Shown here one piece after another: positions 1 to 5,252 of a stretch of 13,052 nucleotides of DNA. The notes under the pieces were generated by a model. That model saw nothing but the letters and a program-made list of their open reading frames with translations. It had not been told where the DNA came from and did not search any database. This stretch comes from Thiotrichaceae bacterium (lineage in GTDB: Bacteria; Pseudomonadota; Gammaproteobacteria; SZUA-229). Where the stretch lies: the NCBI GenBank assembly GCA_002746365.1, contig NVWZ01000003.1, forward strand, positions 91,267 to 104,318. Reading direction: 5' to 3'. Position numbers and translations under genes: made by a program. Every line of letters begins with the position of its first letter. Within the stretch, counting starts at the first letter, position 1.

Positions 1-272
1 GTAAGAATCACCTCGACACCGGGAATACCTTCTTCGGGATGAATATCCACCGGCATACCCCTGCCATCGTCAGTGACACTGACTGAGCCATCTTTAAATA
101 GAACCACATCGATTTTACTGGCATGACCTGCAATCGCTTCATCGACGCTATTATCAATAACTTCCTGGGCGAGGTGATTGGGGCGATCCGTGTCGGTATA
201 CATGCCAGGTCGTTTTTGAACCGGCTCGAGACCTGTTAATACCTCGATCGATGAGGCATCGTACTTACTCAT
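1..272 (-). CDS. parE: DNA topoisomerase IV subunit B, N-terminal part (runs off window)
   Basis: This is the N-terminal 90 residues of ParE, the ATPase subunit of topoisomerase IV, which decatenates daughter chromosomes together with ParC. The GHKL ATPase signatures are visible: the N-box around residues 37-49 (QEVIDNSVDEAIAG, with E37 and N41) and the Mg/ATP-binding DDGRGMP at 68-74. The motif RPGMYTDTDRPNHL at 21-34 favours ParE over GyrB, which normally has a YIGDT-type sequence here. The ATG at 270-272 has only a weak GAG-type ribosome-binding site about nine bases upstream. The rest of the gene lies beyond the left edge. It is the only recognisable host gene in the window and is co-oriented with the prophage early operon. 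Confidence 0.95.
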   Translation of the reverse strand, partial: MSKYDASSIEVLTGLEPVQKRPGMYTDTDRPNHLAQEVIDNSVDEAIAGHASKIDVVLFKDGSVSVTDDGRGMPVDIHPEEGIPGVEVIL

Positions 273-554
273 TAAAATTGACTCACTTTGTGATTTACCC
301 TGATTATTAGAGTTATATGGGTTTGTTTACTCGCAGGTACTTTACCACTAGGGTGTTATACCGGCAATGTTCGGTAGCGTGGTTTTTTTACTTTTTACCG
401 TATCGTGATTACACGTACTCACAGGGCGCCGTGCTTTATGTAGACGCTTGCTTTAATTCCGTCAATAGTCACATCCGCTTTGTAAGAGCTGTCATCCTCG
501 AACGCTTCTATCGGGGATCCAGCACTTTGGGGACATTTAAAACCTCTGGATTAT

Positions 555-643
555 AGCCCACATCCATGTGGGCTACCCTTCGGGCCATGCGAAGCATGTT
601 TAAATTCGTTCCAAACGAATTTATCCCGACAGAAGCATTCGGG
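555..643. repeat. multi-hairpin intergenic repeat block
   Basis: Four inverted repeats follow one another. AGCCCACA/TGTGGGCT lies at 555-562 and 567-574 (8 bp, loop 4). CATGC/GCATG lies at 586-590 and 594-598. TAAATTCGTT/AACGAATTTA lies at 601-610 and 614-623 (10 bp, loop 3). CCCGA/TCGGG lies at 625-629 and 639-643. The CATTCGGGAATGACGG-type tail resembles dispersed intergenic repeats seen in many gammaproteobacterial genomes. No T-tract follows any arm, so these are not obvious intrinsic terminators. Confidence 0.6.
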
Positions 644-779
644 AATGACGGATTCTTTGGTCTTTGGTTTACGTTTGATTTTAGGTTTGTGCTTTCTTTA
701 TGACTTCCCCCTTTTTCGTTTGCTGAATTTGGCTGCATTGGTAGCGCAAATATTATAGTGAGTGGCCTGTTAGGTCTGT

Positions 780-901
780 GCGCCCGGACGGCGCATCAGA
801 CCGGGCGCGTAGGCAATGAAGCCAAATTCAGGCACCCGCAGGGCAAACGAGTTGGGGCGGCCCTTTTTGGTTACTTTTTGGGGCAGCAGCCAAAAAGTAA
901 C
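780..901. repeat. GC-rich intergenic repeat with two perfect hairpins
   Basis: GCGCCCGG at 780-787 pairs with CCGGGCGC at 801-808. GTTACTTTTTGG at 870-881 pairs perfectly with CCAAAAAGTAAC at 890-901 (12 bp, loop 8). The second hairpin, with its TTTTTGGTTACTTTTTGG context, is a form I recognise from repeated intergenic sequences of gammaproteobacteria that are often mis-called as short proteins. The block stops close to the proposed prophage boundary at 920/921. Confidence 0.55.
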
Positions 902-920
902 TCACCCGCGTGAAACCCCA

Positions 921-1030
921 TGTGATAACTAAGGCCGGGATAGTGTGATAACTGGGATGATCAGGAACTTAATGGTACTTTACGGGACAGGTTATCGTAA
1001 TACTATTGCTAATAGTGTAATAGTGTAAAT
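921..1030. mobile_element. proposed left end (attL) of Mu-like prophage with transposase-site repeats
   Basis: TGTGATAACT begins at 921 and is repeated exactly at 944-953, 23 bp apart. An inverted GTTATC core lies at 991-996, and AATAGTGT is tandemly duplicated at 1011-1026, echoing ATAGTGT at 940-946. A TG terminus followed by short repeats is what MuA/Tn552-type transposases use as end sites. The position also fits: just inside are phage genes, just outside are host repeats. The right end is outside the window, so the exact boundary and any target duplication (candidate 5 bp: CCCCA at 916-920) are inferred. Confidence 0.5.
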
Positions 1031-1056
1031 GAGAGCGGCGGAAATTTTTGATTAGA

Positions 1057-1440
1057 TCAGGCGCATCTTCGGGTGGGATTTTTTTGTAACTCATCATCTG
1101 GGAATGCGTCGGTCTGTTTGTCTGCTATTTCGCTGGCCCGCATATATTTTACTATCTTATATACCCAGGCCAATGACACGCCAAAATCATGGGCTAGTTC
1201 TGCCTGATTCGTACCATCAAATTTGTTCCAGAGTTCCTTGTCGCGCTCAGACAGCTGGTCTTCAGCACATTTTGGGAAGTATATCTGCTGGCCGCCCCAG
1301 TCGTTTTTAATATATCTAGCTATCTTTTGAGCAGCCATTTTTGCTTTCTCAGGATCAAGTCCAACATCTTCTTCTTGCAGGATATCAGTACATTTTTCTG
1401 TGAAATCATCTAGCAGCTCTGGTGTGCTCGTGTATGACAT
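1057..1440 (-). CDS. mor: Mor-family late/middle transcription activator
   Basis: This 127-residue protein matches the Mor/C family of Mu. The family hallmark WGGQQIYFPK is at 48-57, preceded by a helix (AQKIARYIKNDW). The C-terminal helix-turn-helix spans about 76-100 (TNQAELAHDFGVSLAWVYKIVKYM). In Mu, Mor is the last early gene; it dimerises and recruits RNA polymerase to the middle promoter, which makes C, the late activator. No clear C homologue is seen here, so this protein may act directly on late genes. Its ATG overlaps the gemA stop by one base (TAATG), so translation is coupled. Oddly it is the gene nearest the prophage end and points outward, away from the late genes, so it must act in trans. 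No terminator is evident after its stop. Confidence 0.93.
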   Translation of the reverse strand: MSYTSTPELLDDFTEKCTDILQEEDVGLDPEKAKMAAQKIARYIKNDWGGQQIYFPKCAEDQLSERDKELWNKFDGTNQAELAHDFGVSLAWVYKIVKYMRASEIADKQTDAFPDDELQKNPTRRCA

Positions 1441-1889
1441 TAGTATTTAACTCCAGTACGATCACACCAGCACTTAAGTTGTTCGATTACTTTAGTGGCT
1501 ACGCGACCAGGAAGAAATTTAGGAGATTTCCAGCCCAAACCACGCTCGTGCTGACGACGTGTCGCATTTTGTAGCCACTTTCGAAGGCCAGCATTACTTG
1601 GGTCTATGATTTCACCACCGGCAGCAAGGTTAGCCCAGAGTGCGTTGATCATGGATATCTGATTATGGCTTGCGTTACCACTGACTGATATACTGCTTTT
1701 ACGCTTGATGAATTTTGCGCCACAATTTTCCAGGTGCTTTATTACCTTGTGTCGCCCATGTTCATCCAGGTCTGCAGATGAATGTACGCGGCCTTGTGTC
1801 CAGAGCATATTTTCATAAGTCTGCTGATCCATATCAAGCTGTTTTTTACCGATATGTATTTTTGCTAATTCTGCATTTCTATCAGACAT
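1440..1889 (-). CDS. gemA: GemA-like regulatory protein (Gp16/DUF1018 family)
   Basis: This 149-residue protein belongs to the GemA/Gp16 family, recognised from the N-terminal pattern ELAKIHIGKKQLDMDQQTYENMLW and the C-terminal pattern with RLQ/GW-type aromatic residues ending in a cysteine-tryptophan region (EQLKCWC). In Mu, GemA affects host gene expression and DNA gyrase-related functions. I chose the ATG at 1887-1889, with AAGG about ten bases upstream, because family members start MSxRNxxLAKIHI. An in-frame GTG at 1928 would add 13 residues inside the upstream gene and has no better signal. The start overlaps the end of the upstream 66-residue gene by 8 bp, and the stop touches mor. Confidence 0.88.
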   Translation of the reverse strand: MSDRNAELAKIHIGKKQLDMDQQTYENMLWTQGRVHSSADLDEHGRHKVIKHLENCGAKFIKRKSSISVSGNASHNQISMINALWANLAAGGEIIDPSNAGLRKWLQNATRRQHERGLGWKSPKFLPGRVATKVIEQLKCWCDRTGVKY

Positions 1890-2082
1890 TGTTGATAACC
1901 TTATTAAGGTCGATTTGTTTTTTGTCACCTGTTACCGGGATAACCTCTACCCAGACTCCTGCGTATAAATTACATTGCTTGTCAGCCAATACTTGTGCCT
2001 GGCGAAGATCATCTGACTCTATAAATTTAAGTGCGATGGGCTTACCAAGGTGAATTAGTTGCAGCATAAATTCTTTACTCAT
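1882..2082 (-). CDS. small hypothetical early phage protein (66 aa)
   Basis: I do not recognise a family. The 66 residues show no membrane segment and alternate hydrophobic and charged residues, suggesting a small beta-rich soluble protein (for example KPIALKFIESDD and GVWVEVIPVTGDKK). One cysteine is present at about residue 37. The ribosome-binding site is weak (GGT about 14 bases before the ATG at 2080-2082). Its stop overlaps the gemA start by 8 bp, which supports it being a genuine coupled gene. About 85 bases without a gene separate it from the upstream zinc-finger-like gene. Confidence 0.65.
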   Translation of the reverse strand: MSKEFMLQLIHLGKPIALKFIESDDLRQAQVLADKQCNLYAGVWVEVIPVTGDKKQIDLNKVINNV

Positions 2083-2167
2083 TATTATTTTTTACCGTTT
2101 ATCGCGTAACTACTTGTTTTCGCTTTAATATCAAAATACACAGAAACTTGTTCCTATTATTGCTCTG

Positions 2168-2431
2168 TTATGTGCTTCGACCACATTCAGCGCAGTCGCT
2201 TACAAAGCCATGCCCGCCATGATTATCACAGTGGAATACCCCACCTATTTTCACGTCTTTTGGTGGGTTACTGTGATAAATATAATCTTTCAACTGCTCC
2301 AAAAAACTAACATGGCTCATACGACCGCAAGCGTGGTAAAACTCAATATTTTCTTCGAGCCTACGGGTTAGATTTTCCTTTCGGCTCTCATTGTCTTTTT
2401 TCTTTCGCGGCATTATGTAAGGCTTACTCAT
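2168..2431 (-). CDS. small protein with C-terminal Cys/His zinc-binding-like motif (87 aa)
   Basis: No family is recognised. The N-terminal 30 residues are strongly basic (MPRKKKDNESRKENLTRR). The C-terminal tail carries C68, H71, H74, C80 and C83 (HCDNHGGHGFVSDCAECG), a spacing that could bind zinc. A role as a small nucleic-acid- or protein-binding regulator is inference. The ATG at 2429-2431 overlaps the stop of a 30-residue membrane peptide as ATGA, which fixes the start by coupling. An alternative internal Met7 at 2411-2413 is possible. Confidence 0.65.
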   Translation of the reverse strand: MSKPYIMPRKKKDNESRKENLTRRLEENIEFYHACGRMSHVSFLEQLKDYIYHSNPPKDVKIGGVFHCDNHGGHGFVSDCAECGRST

Positions 2432-2520
2432 AACTTATATGCCACCCATGCGCCGCCAAAAACCAATATGGAAAGTGGTATAGAAATCTCTAAAAGCCAT
2501 AATATTATTTTATCAAACAT
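2428..2520 (-). CDS. 30-residue single-pass membrane peptide
   Basis: A short frame begins ATG at 2518-2520, six bases after a strong GGAG ribosome-binding site, and ends TGA at 2428-2430. That stop overlaps the next ATG as ATGA. The product is almost wholly one hydrophobic helix (about residues 6-27, with WLLEISIPLSILVFGGAWVA), with a short N-terminal cytoplasmic-like stub and a K-L end. Codon spacing, ribosome-binding site and stop/start overlap all support translation. The function is unknown. Early phage membrane peptides can act in host inhibition or exclusion, but nothing here shows which. Confidence 0.6.
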   Translation of the reverse strand: MFDKIILWLLEISIPLSILVFGGAWVAYKL

Positions 2521-2540
2521 ACTTATCTCCAAAATTACAC

Positions 2541-2585
2541 ATAACCAGTAAATCAACACAGACGGCAAAATACGCCGCTGGTTAT
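2541..2585. repeat. inverted repeat upstream of membrane peptide gene
   Basis: ATAACCAG at 2541-2548 pairs with CTGGTTAT at 2578-2585. An inner CGGC/GCCG pair (2563-2566 and 2574-2577) could extend it into a composite stem. It fills the gap between the 86-residue gene (stop at 2596) and the 30-residue gene (start at 2520). No T-run follows on the minus strand, so an intrinsic terminator is unlikely; an mRNA-processing or protein-binding role is possible. Confidence 0.4.
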
Positions 2586-2595
2586 CAAAGGGTCG

Positions 2596-2856
2596 TTATG
2601 CTTCTAAAGTGGCAAGAACTTGTCTTGCCGCAATAATTGCATTTGGCTTATTTATAATTAGATTGTTTTCAATGTCATCAATTCTTACAAAGTTCTCGAG
2701 CGCCTGAGCTAATGCGTTACGCTCTATTAATAAAGTTTCATTTTGAGCTTCTAAGTAACCGATCCTTTCGGCAGATGCGTAGAAAATATCACTGCCTCCT
2801 GTTCGTTCTCCGTTAGTTTCATTTGCTGCTATTAATCGCTGTACTAAATCACACAT
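2596..2856 (-). CDS. hypothetical early phage protein, helical (86 aa)
   Basis: I recognise no domain. The sequence is rich in Ala, Glu, Asn and Leu, and residues about 28-60 (ASAERIGYLEAQNETLLIERNALAQALENF) look like a coiled coil, suggesting a small oligomeric protein. Related helical proteins with a LEAQNxxL stretch occur widely in phage early regions, usually without assigned function. The ATG at 2854-2856 has a good GGAG site about nine bases upstream. The right arm of a 13-bp inverted repeat ends about 20 bases upstream of the start, so its translation could be influenced by that structure. Confidence 0.68.
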   Translation of the reverse strand: MCDLVQRLIAANETNGERTGGSDIFYASAERIGYLEAQNETLLIERNALAQALENFVRIDDIENNLIINKPNAIIAARQVLATLEA

Positions 2857-2875
2857 AACAAGTAGCTCCAGTTGA

Positions 2876-2933
2876 CAAATAACCGCTAGCGACTATTTGT
2901 GTTAAATTTAAGTTTCTCAGTAGCGGTTATTTG
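2876..2933. repeat. 13-bp perfect inverted repeat
   Basis: CAAATAACCGCTA at 2876-2888 is the exact reverse complement of TAGCGGTTATTTG at 2921-2933, with 32 bases between. It overlaps the 3' part of the 39-residue reading frame and ends just before the ribosome-binding site of the 86-residue gene. It could be a protein-binding site or an mRNA stem. No T-tract flanks it. Confidence 0.55.
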
Positions 2934-3005
2934 CCACTGAGCATGGTCGTCATGTTTTGAGTTGCCAACTTTTTGTTGGCAACTAGTGCAATCTTCTACT
3001 GTCAT
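2886..3005 (-). CDS. candidate 39-residue peptide with CxxC motif
   Basis: An ATG at 3003-3005 follows a GGAG site by eight bases and opens a 39-codon frame ending TAG at 2886-2888. The product starts MTVEDCTSCQQKVGN, giving C6-x2-C9, and has H18 and H21 (KHDDH), so a tiny metal-binding peptide is conceivable. It fills an otherwise empty 215-base gap in a densely packed operon. Against it, the frame contains a 10-bp perfect hairpin and part of a 13-bp inverted repeat, so the segment could instead be a structured non-coding element. Confidence 0.42.
   Translation of the reverse strand: MTVEDCTSCQQKVGNSKHDDHAQWQITATEKLKFNTNSR
2960..2984. repeat. 10-bp perfect hairpin
   Basis: AGTTGCCAAC at 2960-2969 pairs with GTTGGCAACT at 2975-2984 around a five-T/A loop. 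Neither strand has a T-run after the stem, so it is not a canonical terminator. It lies inside the candidate 39-residue gene, just after its CxxC codons. Confidence 0.55.
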
Positions 3006-3070
3006 TTTATATTCTCCGGCTCACGTCTCACTTCTATCGTTTTTTCGACAGTGTCATTGGCAGCTTCTTT

Positions 3071-3703
3071 TTACAGTGCAGCTATGTCAAGTGAGATCGG
3101 TGTGTAGTCTTCACTGTCACCGATACGTTCATAGAATCTTATGTATGATTTTGTGCCGATTACCTGTATTGAATCGCTAATAGCTTTCATCGCGTTTTGC
3201 CATTGCGGGTCGTCAATTTTTATTCGTTTTAAGCCCAGGATACGACTGGTTGATATTTTTCCTTGCCGGTCTGTTTGAAAGGCGTCCTGTACGAGTACTT
3301 TGATTTCGGAGCGCGAACCTTTTGCCCATTTTGTGATGCATTCATCTACCAATGCTTTAGCTATCTGCAAGCGCTCATCGAAGCTGATGTTTTCAGCATG
3401 GCAACGTACTATTTTGTAGCGACCGTCGAAACTGTAAACGGTTATATTGCCTTTTTTTCCGCCCATTTTTGCGTTGTAGTTTGCAGCTGAATCATCAATG
3501 AAATTTTGAATTTCCTGCATTGATGTTTTTTTAAATGCGGCTAATGGTTTCTGCACTTGATTCGCTGTTTTAATTAATGACTTTACTAATTTGTCGCAGT
3601 TTAAGTCTCGCTCTGAGACCATGCTTTTTGGTACTAAGGTGCCATCACCTTTACGCATATAACCGCGTGGGATTTCGTCTTGCGTTGTTTGCTGTGTGGT
3701 CAT
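3071..3703 (-). CDS. DUF3164 family phage protein
   Basis: The 210-residue protein matches DUF3164, a family found in the early regions of many transposable phages. Recognisable features are the N-terminal PRGYMRKGDGTLVPKSMV at about 12-29 and the central GGKKGNITVYSFDGRYKIVR at about 81-100. A predicted helical stretch (about 32-70) precedes the GNITVYSFDG beta segment. The biochemical function is unknown to me; in related phages it sits between the transposition genes and gemA/mor, as here. The ATG at 3701-3703 has a modest GAG site. A perfect 16-bp hairpin lies 19 bases before the start. Confidence 0.85.
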   Translation of the reverse strand: MTTQQTTQDEIPRGYMRKGDGTLVPKSMVSERDLNCDKLVKSLIKTANQVQKPLAAFKKTSMQEIQNFIDDSAANYNAKMGGKKGNITVYSFDGRYKIVRCHAENISFDERLQIAKALVDECITKWAKGSRSEIKVLVQDAFQTDRQGKISTSRILGLKRIKIDDPQWQNAMKAISDSIQVIGTKSYIRFYERIGDSEDYTPISLDIAAL

Positions 3704-3721
3704 GATTTTCTCTTTTATTGT

Positions 3722-3757
3722 GTGTTCAGGCGCTGAGTTTACTCAGCGCCTGAACAC
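3722..3757. promoter_or_regulatory. 16-bp perfect hairpin between two early genes
   Basis: GTGTTCAGGCGCTGAG at 3722-3737 pairs without mismatch with CTCAGCGCCTGAACAC at 3742-3757 around a four-base loop (TTTA). It lies between the stop of the secreted-protein gene (3762) and the start of the DUF3164 gene (3703). On the transcribed minus strand the stem is followed by AATAAAAGAG, not a T-run, so it is not a textbook intrinsic terminator. An attenuator, RNase-processing site, mRNA-stabilising stem or protein-binding site fits better. Confidence 0.7.
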
Positions 3758-3761
3758 CTGG

Positions 3762-4052
3762 TTAAATGTAATCAGCTAGCACCTGATCGGTTGATTGATC
3801 TGTGTCTTGAGTAGTAACTGGCAAACCTTCTACCAGGCTGCCGCCACCACGAATCATGTAGCGACCAGGTATGCCAAGCGCTTCGCATTGTTCATGTTTT
3901 ACCGGCACACCGAGACGGCATTTTGTTGCGACAATTTGTGCCGGTGATTTACAGAATGTATCCCAGGCTGCGCACTGGCGAAAGCCGTTATTATCTGCAG
4001 ACGCAGTTGCTGGTATAAGTGTTATAGCTAATATCAATATTGATGTTTTCAT
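3762..4052 (-). CDS. small secreted (periplasmic) four-cysteine protein (96 aa)
   Basis: The N-terminus is a classic Sec signal peptide: MKTS, a hydrophobic core ILILAITLIPA, and an ASA cleavage site with the cut predicted after residue 19. The mature part of about 77 residues has four cysteines (C27, C34, C45, C56), enough for two disulphides in the periplasm, and an acidic Thr/Gln/Asp tail. I do not recognise the family. The ATG at 4050-4052 has a good GAGG site. An exported protein inside a transposition operon is unusual; exclusion of superinfecting phage or envelope modification is a possible but unproven role. Confidence 0.75.
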   Translation of the reverse strand: MKTSILILAITLIPATASADNNGFRQCAAWDTFCKSPAQIVATKCRLGVPVKHEQCEALGIPGRYMIRGGGSLVEGLPVTTQDTDQSTDQVLADYI

Positions 4053-4087
4053 AATATCCTCTGATTGTTGAAGTTATGGTGTTACGT

Positions 4088-4444
4088 TTAAGTGTTAAGA
4101 CGAAGCTGGCCACGCAGATCAGGCAAGGCTATTTTTTTCATTGCCGATATTTGTTTGAGCGAACTCATTGCTCGTTCATGCAGGAACTCGCAGGTTTCAT
4201 TCAACTCGGCTTCATTGGCTGCGATGTAATAGCCGTCCTGTGGAGTTGCGCAAATATGATGCCCCTGCTGTCGCAGGTCCTGCACCAGTTTGCGAATGTG
4301 CCGCTTGAAAGGCTCGTTGTGTAGAAGCCTGCCGCTGAGTTTTTGAGCCAGCTTTATTCCGCAAATACCTTTTTCTTTACCGATATGATCCTGCAGCGCA
4401 GTCAGTAGATCATCAGTGTTAAACATTGAGCTGTTGTTAGTCAT
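4088..4444 (-). CDS. hypothetical early protein with winged-helix-like fold (118 aa)
   Basis: The first two thirds (about 7-75) look like a winged helix: LLTALQDHIGKEKGICGIKLAQKL, then a basic helix (FKRHIRKLVQDLRQQG) and a beta wing ending DGYYIAANEAEL. A helical, basic tail follows. DNA binding is an inference from this pattern. I chose the ATG at 4442-4444 because AGGGG precedes it by seven bases; a longer frame starting at 4480 would lie inside the upstream membrane-protein gene and lacks such a site. The start overlaps the end of that gene by 8 bp. Confidence 0.72.
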   Translation of the reverse strand: MTNNSSMFNTDDLLTALQDHIGKEKGICGIKLAQKLSGRLLHNEPFKRHIRKLVQDLRQQGHHICATPQDGYYIAANEAELNETCEFLHERAMSSLKQISAMKKIALPDLRGQLRLNT

Positions 4445-4634
4445 CGATGTGCCCCTGGTTTTTTTTAAAAAAACGGTCAACTATTTGGTCTAATTTCTGA
4501 ATTAAAAGCAGTAGCAACCACATTGATAATCCGAAAATAACGGCCTCGATAATAAATCCGAAAACAAAATACAAGATCGCCACAACCGCTAGTGACGACA
4601 TTGTGTCTCTGGCTGTAATTTCATTGATGCTCAT
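4437..4634 (-). CDS. small integral membrane protein (65 aa)
   Basis: Residues about 13-47 form one long hydrophobic region (SSLAVVAILYFVFGFIIEAV and IFGLSMWLLLLLIQ), broken near E30, which suggests two closely spaced transmembrane helices. A charged C-terminal tail (KLDQIVDRFFKKNQGHIDD) follows. No family is recognised. It is the second membrane peptide of the early operon. The start codon overlaps the upstream stop as ATGA and the ribosome-binding site is weak, so translation probably depends on coupling. Roles such as Kil-like toxicity or exclusion cannot be told from sequence. Confidence 0.68.
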   Translation of the reverse strand: MSINEITARDTMSSLAVVAILYFVFGFIIEAVIFGLSMWLLLLLIQKLDQIVDRFFKKNQGHIDD

Positions 4635-4903
4635 ACTATTTTTACCGCGTAGTGAGGCAATACCTTGCCGTTATGAATTTCTTTATAACCAGTCATAACT
4701 ATGCTGTCTTCGCTGAGCATTTGGGTGACAAACAAAATGATGGTAAATCGCTGGATATCGAGCGCTGCCGAAATTTGTCTAGAGTTTGCGGCTTCACCCA
4801 CGCTTTGTTTTTTACGCAAGAAGTCGATAATGCGCCCTTTAATTGTCTGGTCTCGAAGGCGTTTTTTATTTTCTTTACGCTGCTCTCTTGTTGAGTTTTT
4901 CAT
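4631..4903 (-). CDS. small winged-helix-like protein (90 aa)
   Basis: After a very basic N-terminus (REQRKENKKRLRDQ), residues about 22-88 read as a winged helix: helix 1 IKGRIIDFLRKK, a recognition-type pair SRQISAALDIQRFTIILFVTQML, and a wing with the strand HNGKVLPHYAVKIV. This suggests a DNA-binding regulator, but I cannot name a family. The ATG at 4901-4903 follows a GGAG site and overlaps the upstream stop as ATGA; its own stop overlaps the next start in the same way, so three genes form a coupled string. Confidence 0.7.
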   Translation of the reverse strand: MKNSTREQRKENKKRLRDQTIKGRIIDFLRKKQSVGEAANSRQISAALDIQRFTIILFVTQMLSEDSIVMTGYKEIHNGKVLPHYAVKIV

Positions 4904-5250
4904 GATGACTCCACCGCAGCTCGTGTATATTTTGGTTTCTTGTGCGCGTAGCGGTGATGGTGTAATGACTCAAAAGGTGCGCCATTGCGACGCCCTTTAT
5001 TTTCACCATCAAGGCGCTTCTCTTCGCGCTTTTGCAGCTCTCGCATCGCATCTTCATGGCGGATTTGTGCAGCAACTACTCTTTGTGCTGACAGTAATGG
5101 TTTAAATTGATGTTTTTTTATGGAATCTAAAATCTGTTGTGGCATGCGTAAAAACATTTCAAATACAATGCCGTACTGTTTTAATTTTTCACGCAGATAA
5201 ACGTTGCCCCAATATTCCAGATGTTCATCTGTGTATGTTATGTAAGGCAT
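4900..5250 (-). CDS. hypothetical early protein (116 aa)
   Basis: I recognise no family. The N-terminal third (YTDEHLEYWGNVYLREKLKQ and FEMFLRMPQQILDS) looks like a helical module. The middle (about 55-85) is a charged helix (AQIRHEDAMRELQKREEKRL). The C-terminus is basic and histidine-rich (ESLHHHRYAHKKPKY). Its position directly after the MuB-like gene, with the ATG only two bases past that stop and a G-rich ribosome-binding site, makes co-expression with the transposition proteins certain if the operon is intact. Confidence 0.72.
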   Translation of the reverse strand: MPYITYTDEHLEYWGNVYLREKLKQYGIVFEMFLRMPQQILDSIKKHQFKPLLSAQRVVAAQIRHEDAMRELQKREEKRLDGENKGRRNGAPFESLHHHRYAHKKPKYTRAAVESS

Positions 5251-5252
5251 AA

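Larger units (their letters stand above)
273..920. other. host intergenic region without a credible gene
   Basis: About 650 bases separate parE from the proposed prophage end. Open frames here (for example 317-556 plus and 508-738 minus) have low-complexity or repeat-derived translations and no ribosome-binding site, so I call none. The parE promoter should lie on the minus strand just above 272, but I see no confident -35/-10 pair. The right two thirds hold two blocks of inverted repeats, listed separately. Confidence 0.7.

Noticed and set aside
317..738. Open frames on both strands (317-556 plus, 508-738 minus) as genes
   Set aside because: The translations look random, have no ribosome-binding site and run through inverted repeats.
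870..901. 12-bp hairpin as an intrinsic terminator
   Set aside because: No T-tract follows on either strand; it fits a dispersed intergenic repeat better.
1011..1026. Tandem AATAGTGT as the start of a CRISPR or long tandem array
   Set aside because: Only two copies, with no spacers; better seen as part of the phage end.
1890..1928. Upstream GTG at 1928 as the gemA start
   Set aside because: It adds 13 residues not expected for the family and lies inside the preceding gene; the ATG at 1889 has a better site and typical N-terminus.
4445..4480. Longer start at 4480 for the winged-helix gene
   Set aside because: It lies within the membrane-protein gene and lacks a ribosome-binding site; AGGGG stands properly before the ATG at 4444.
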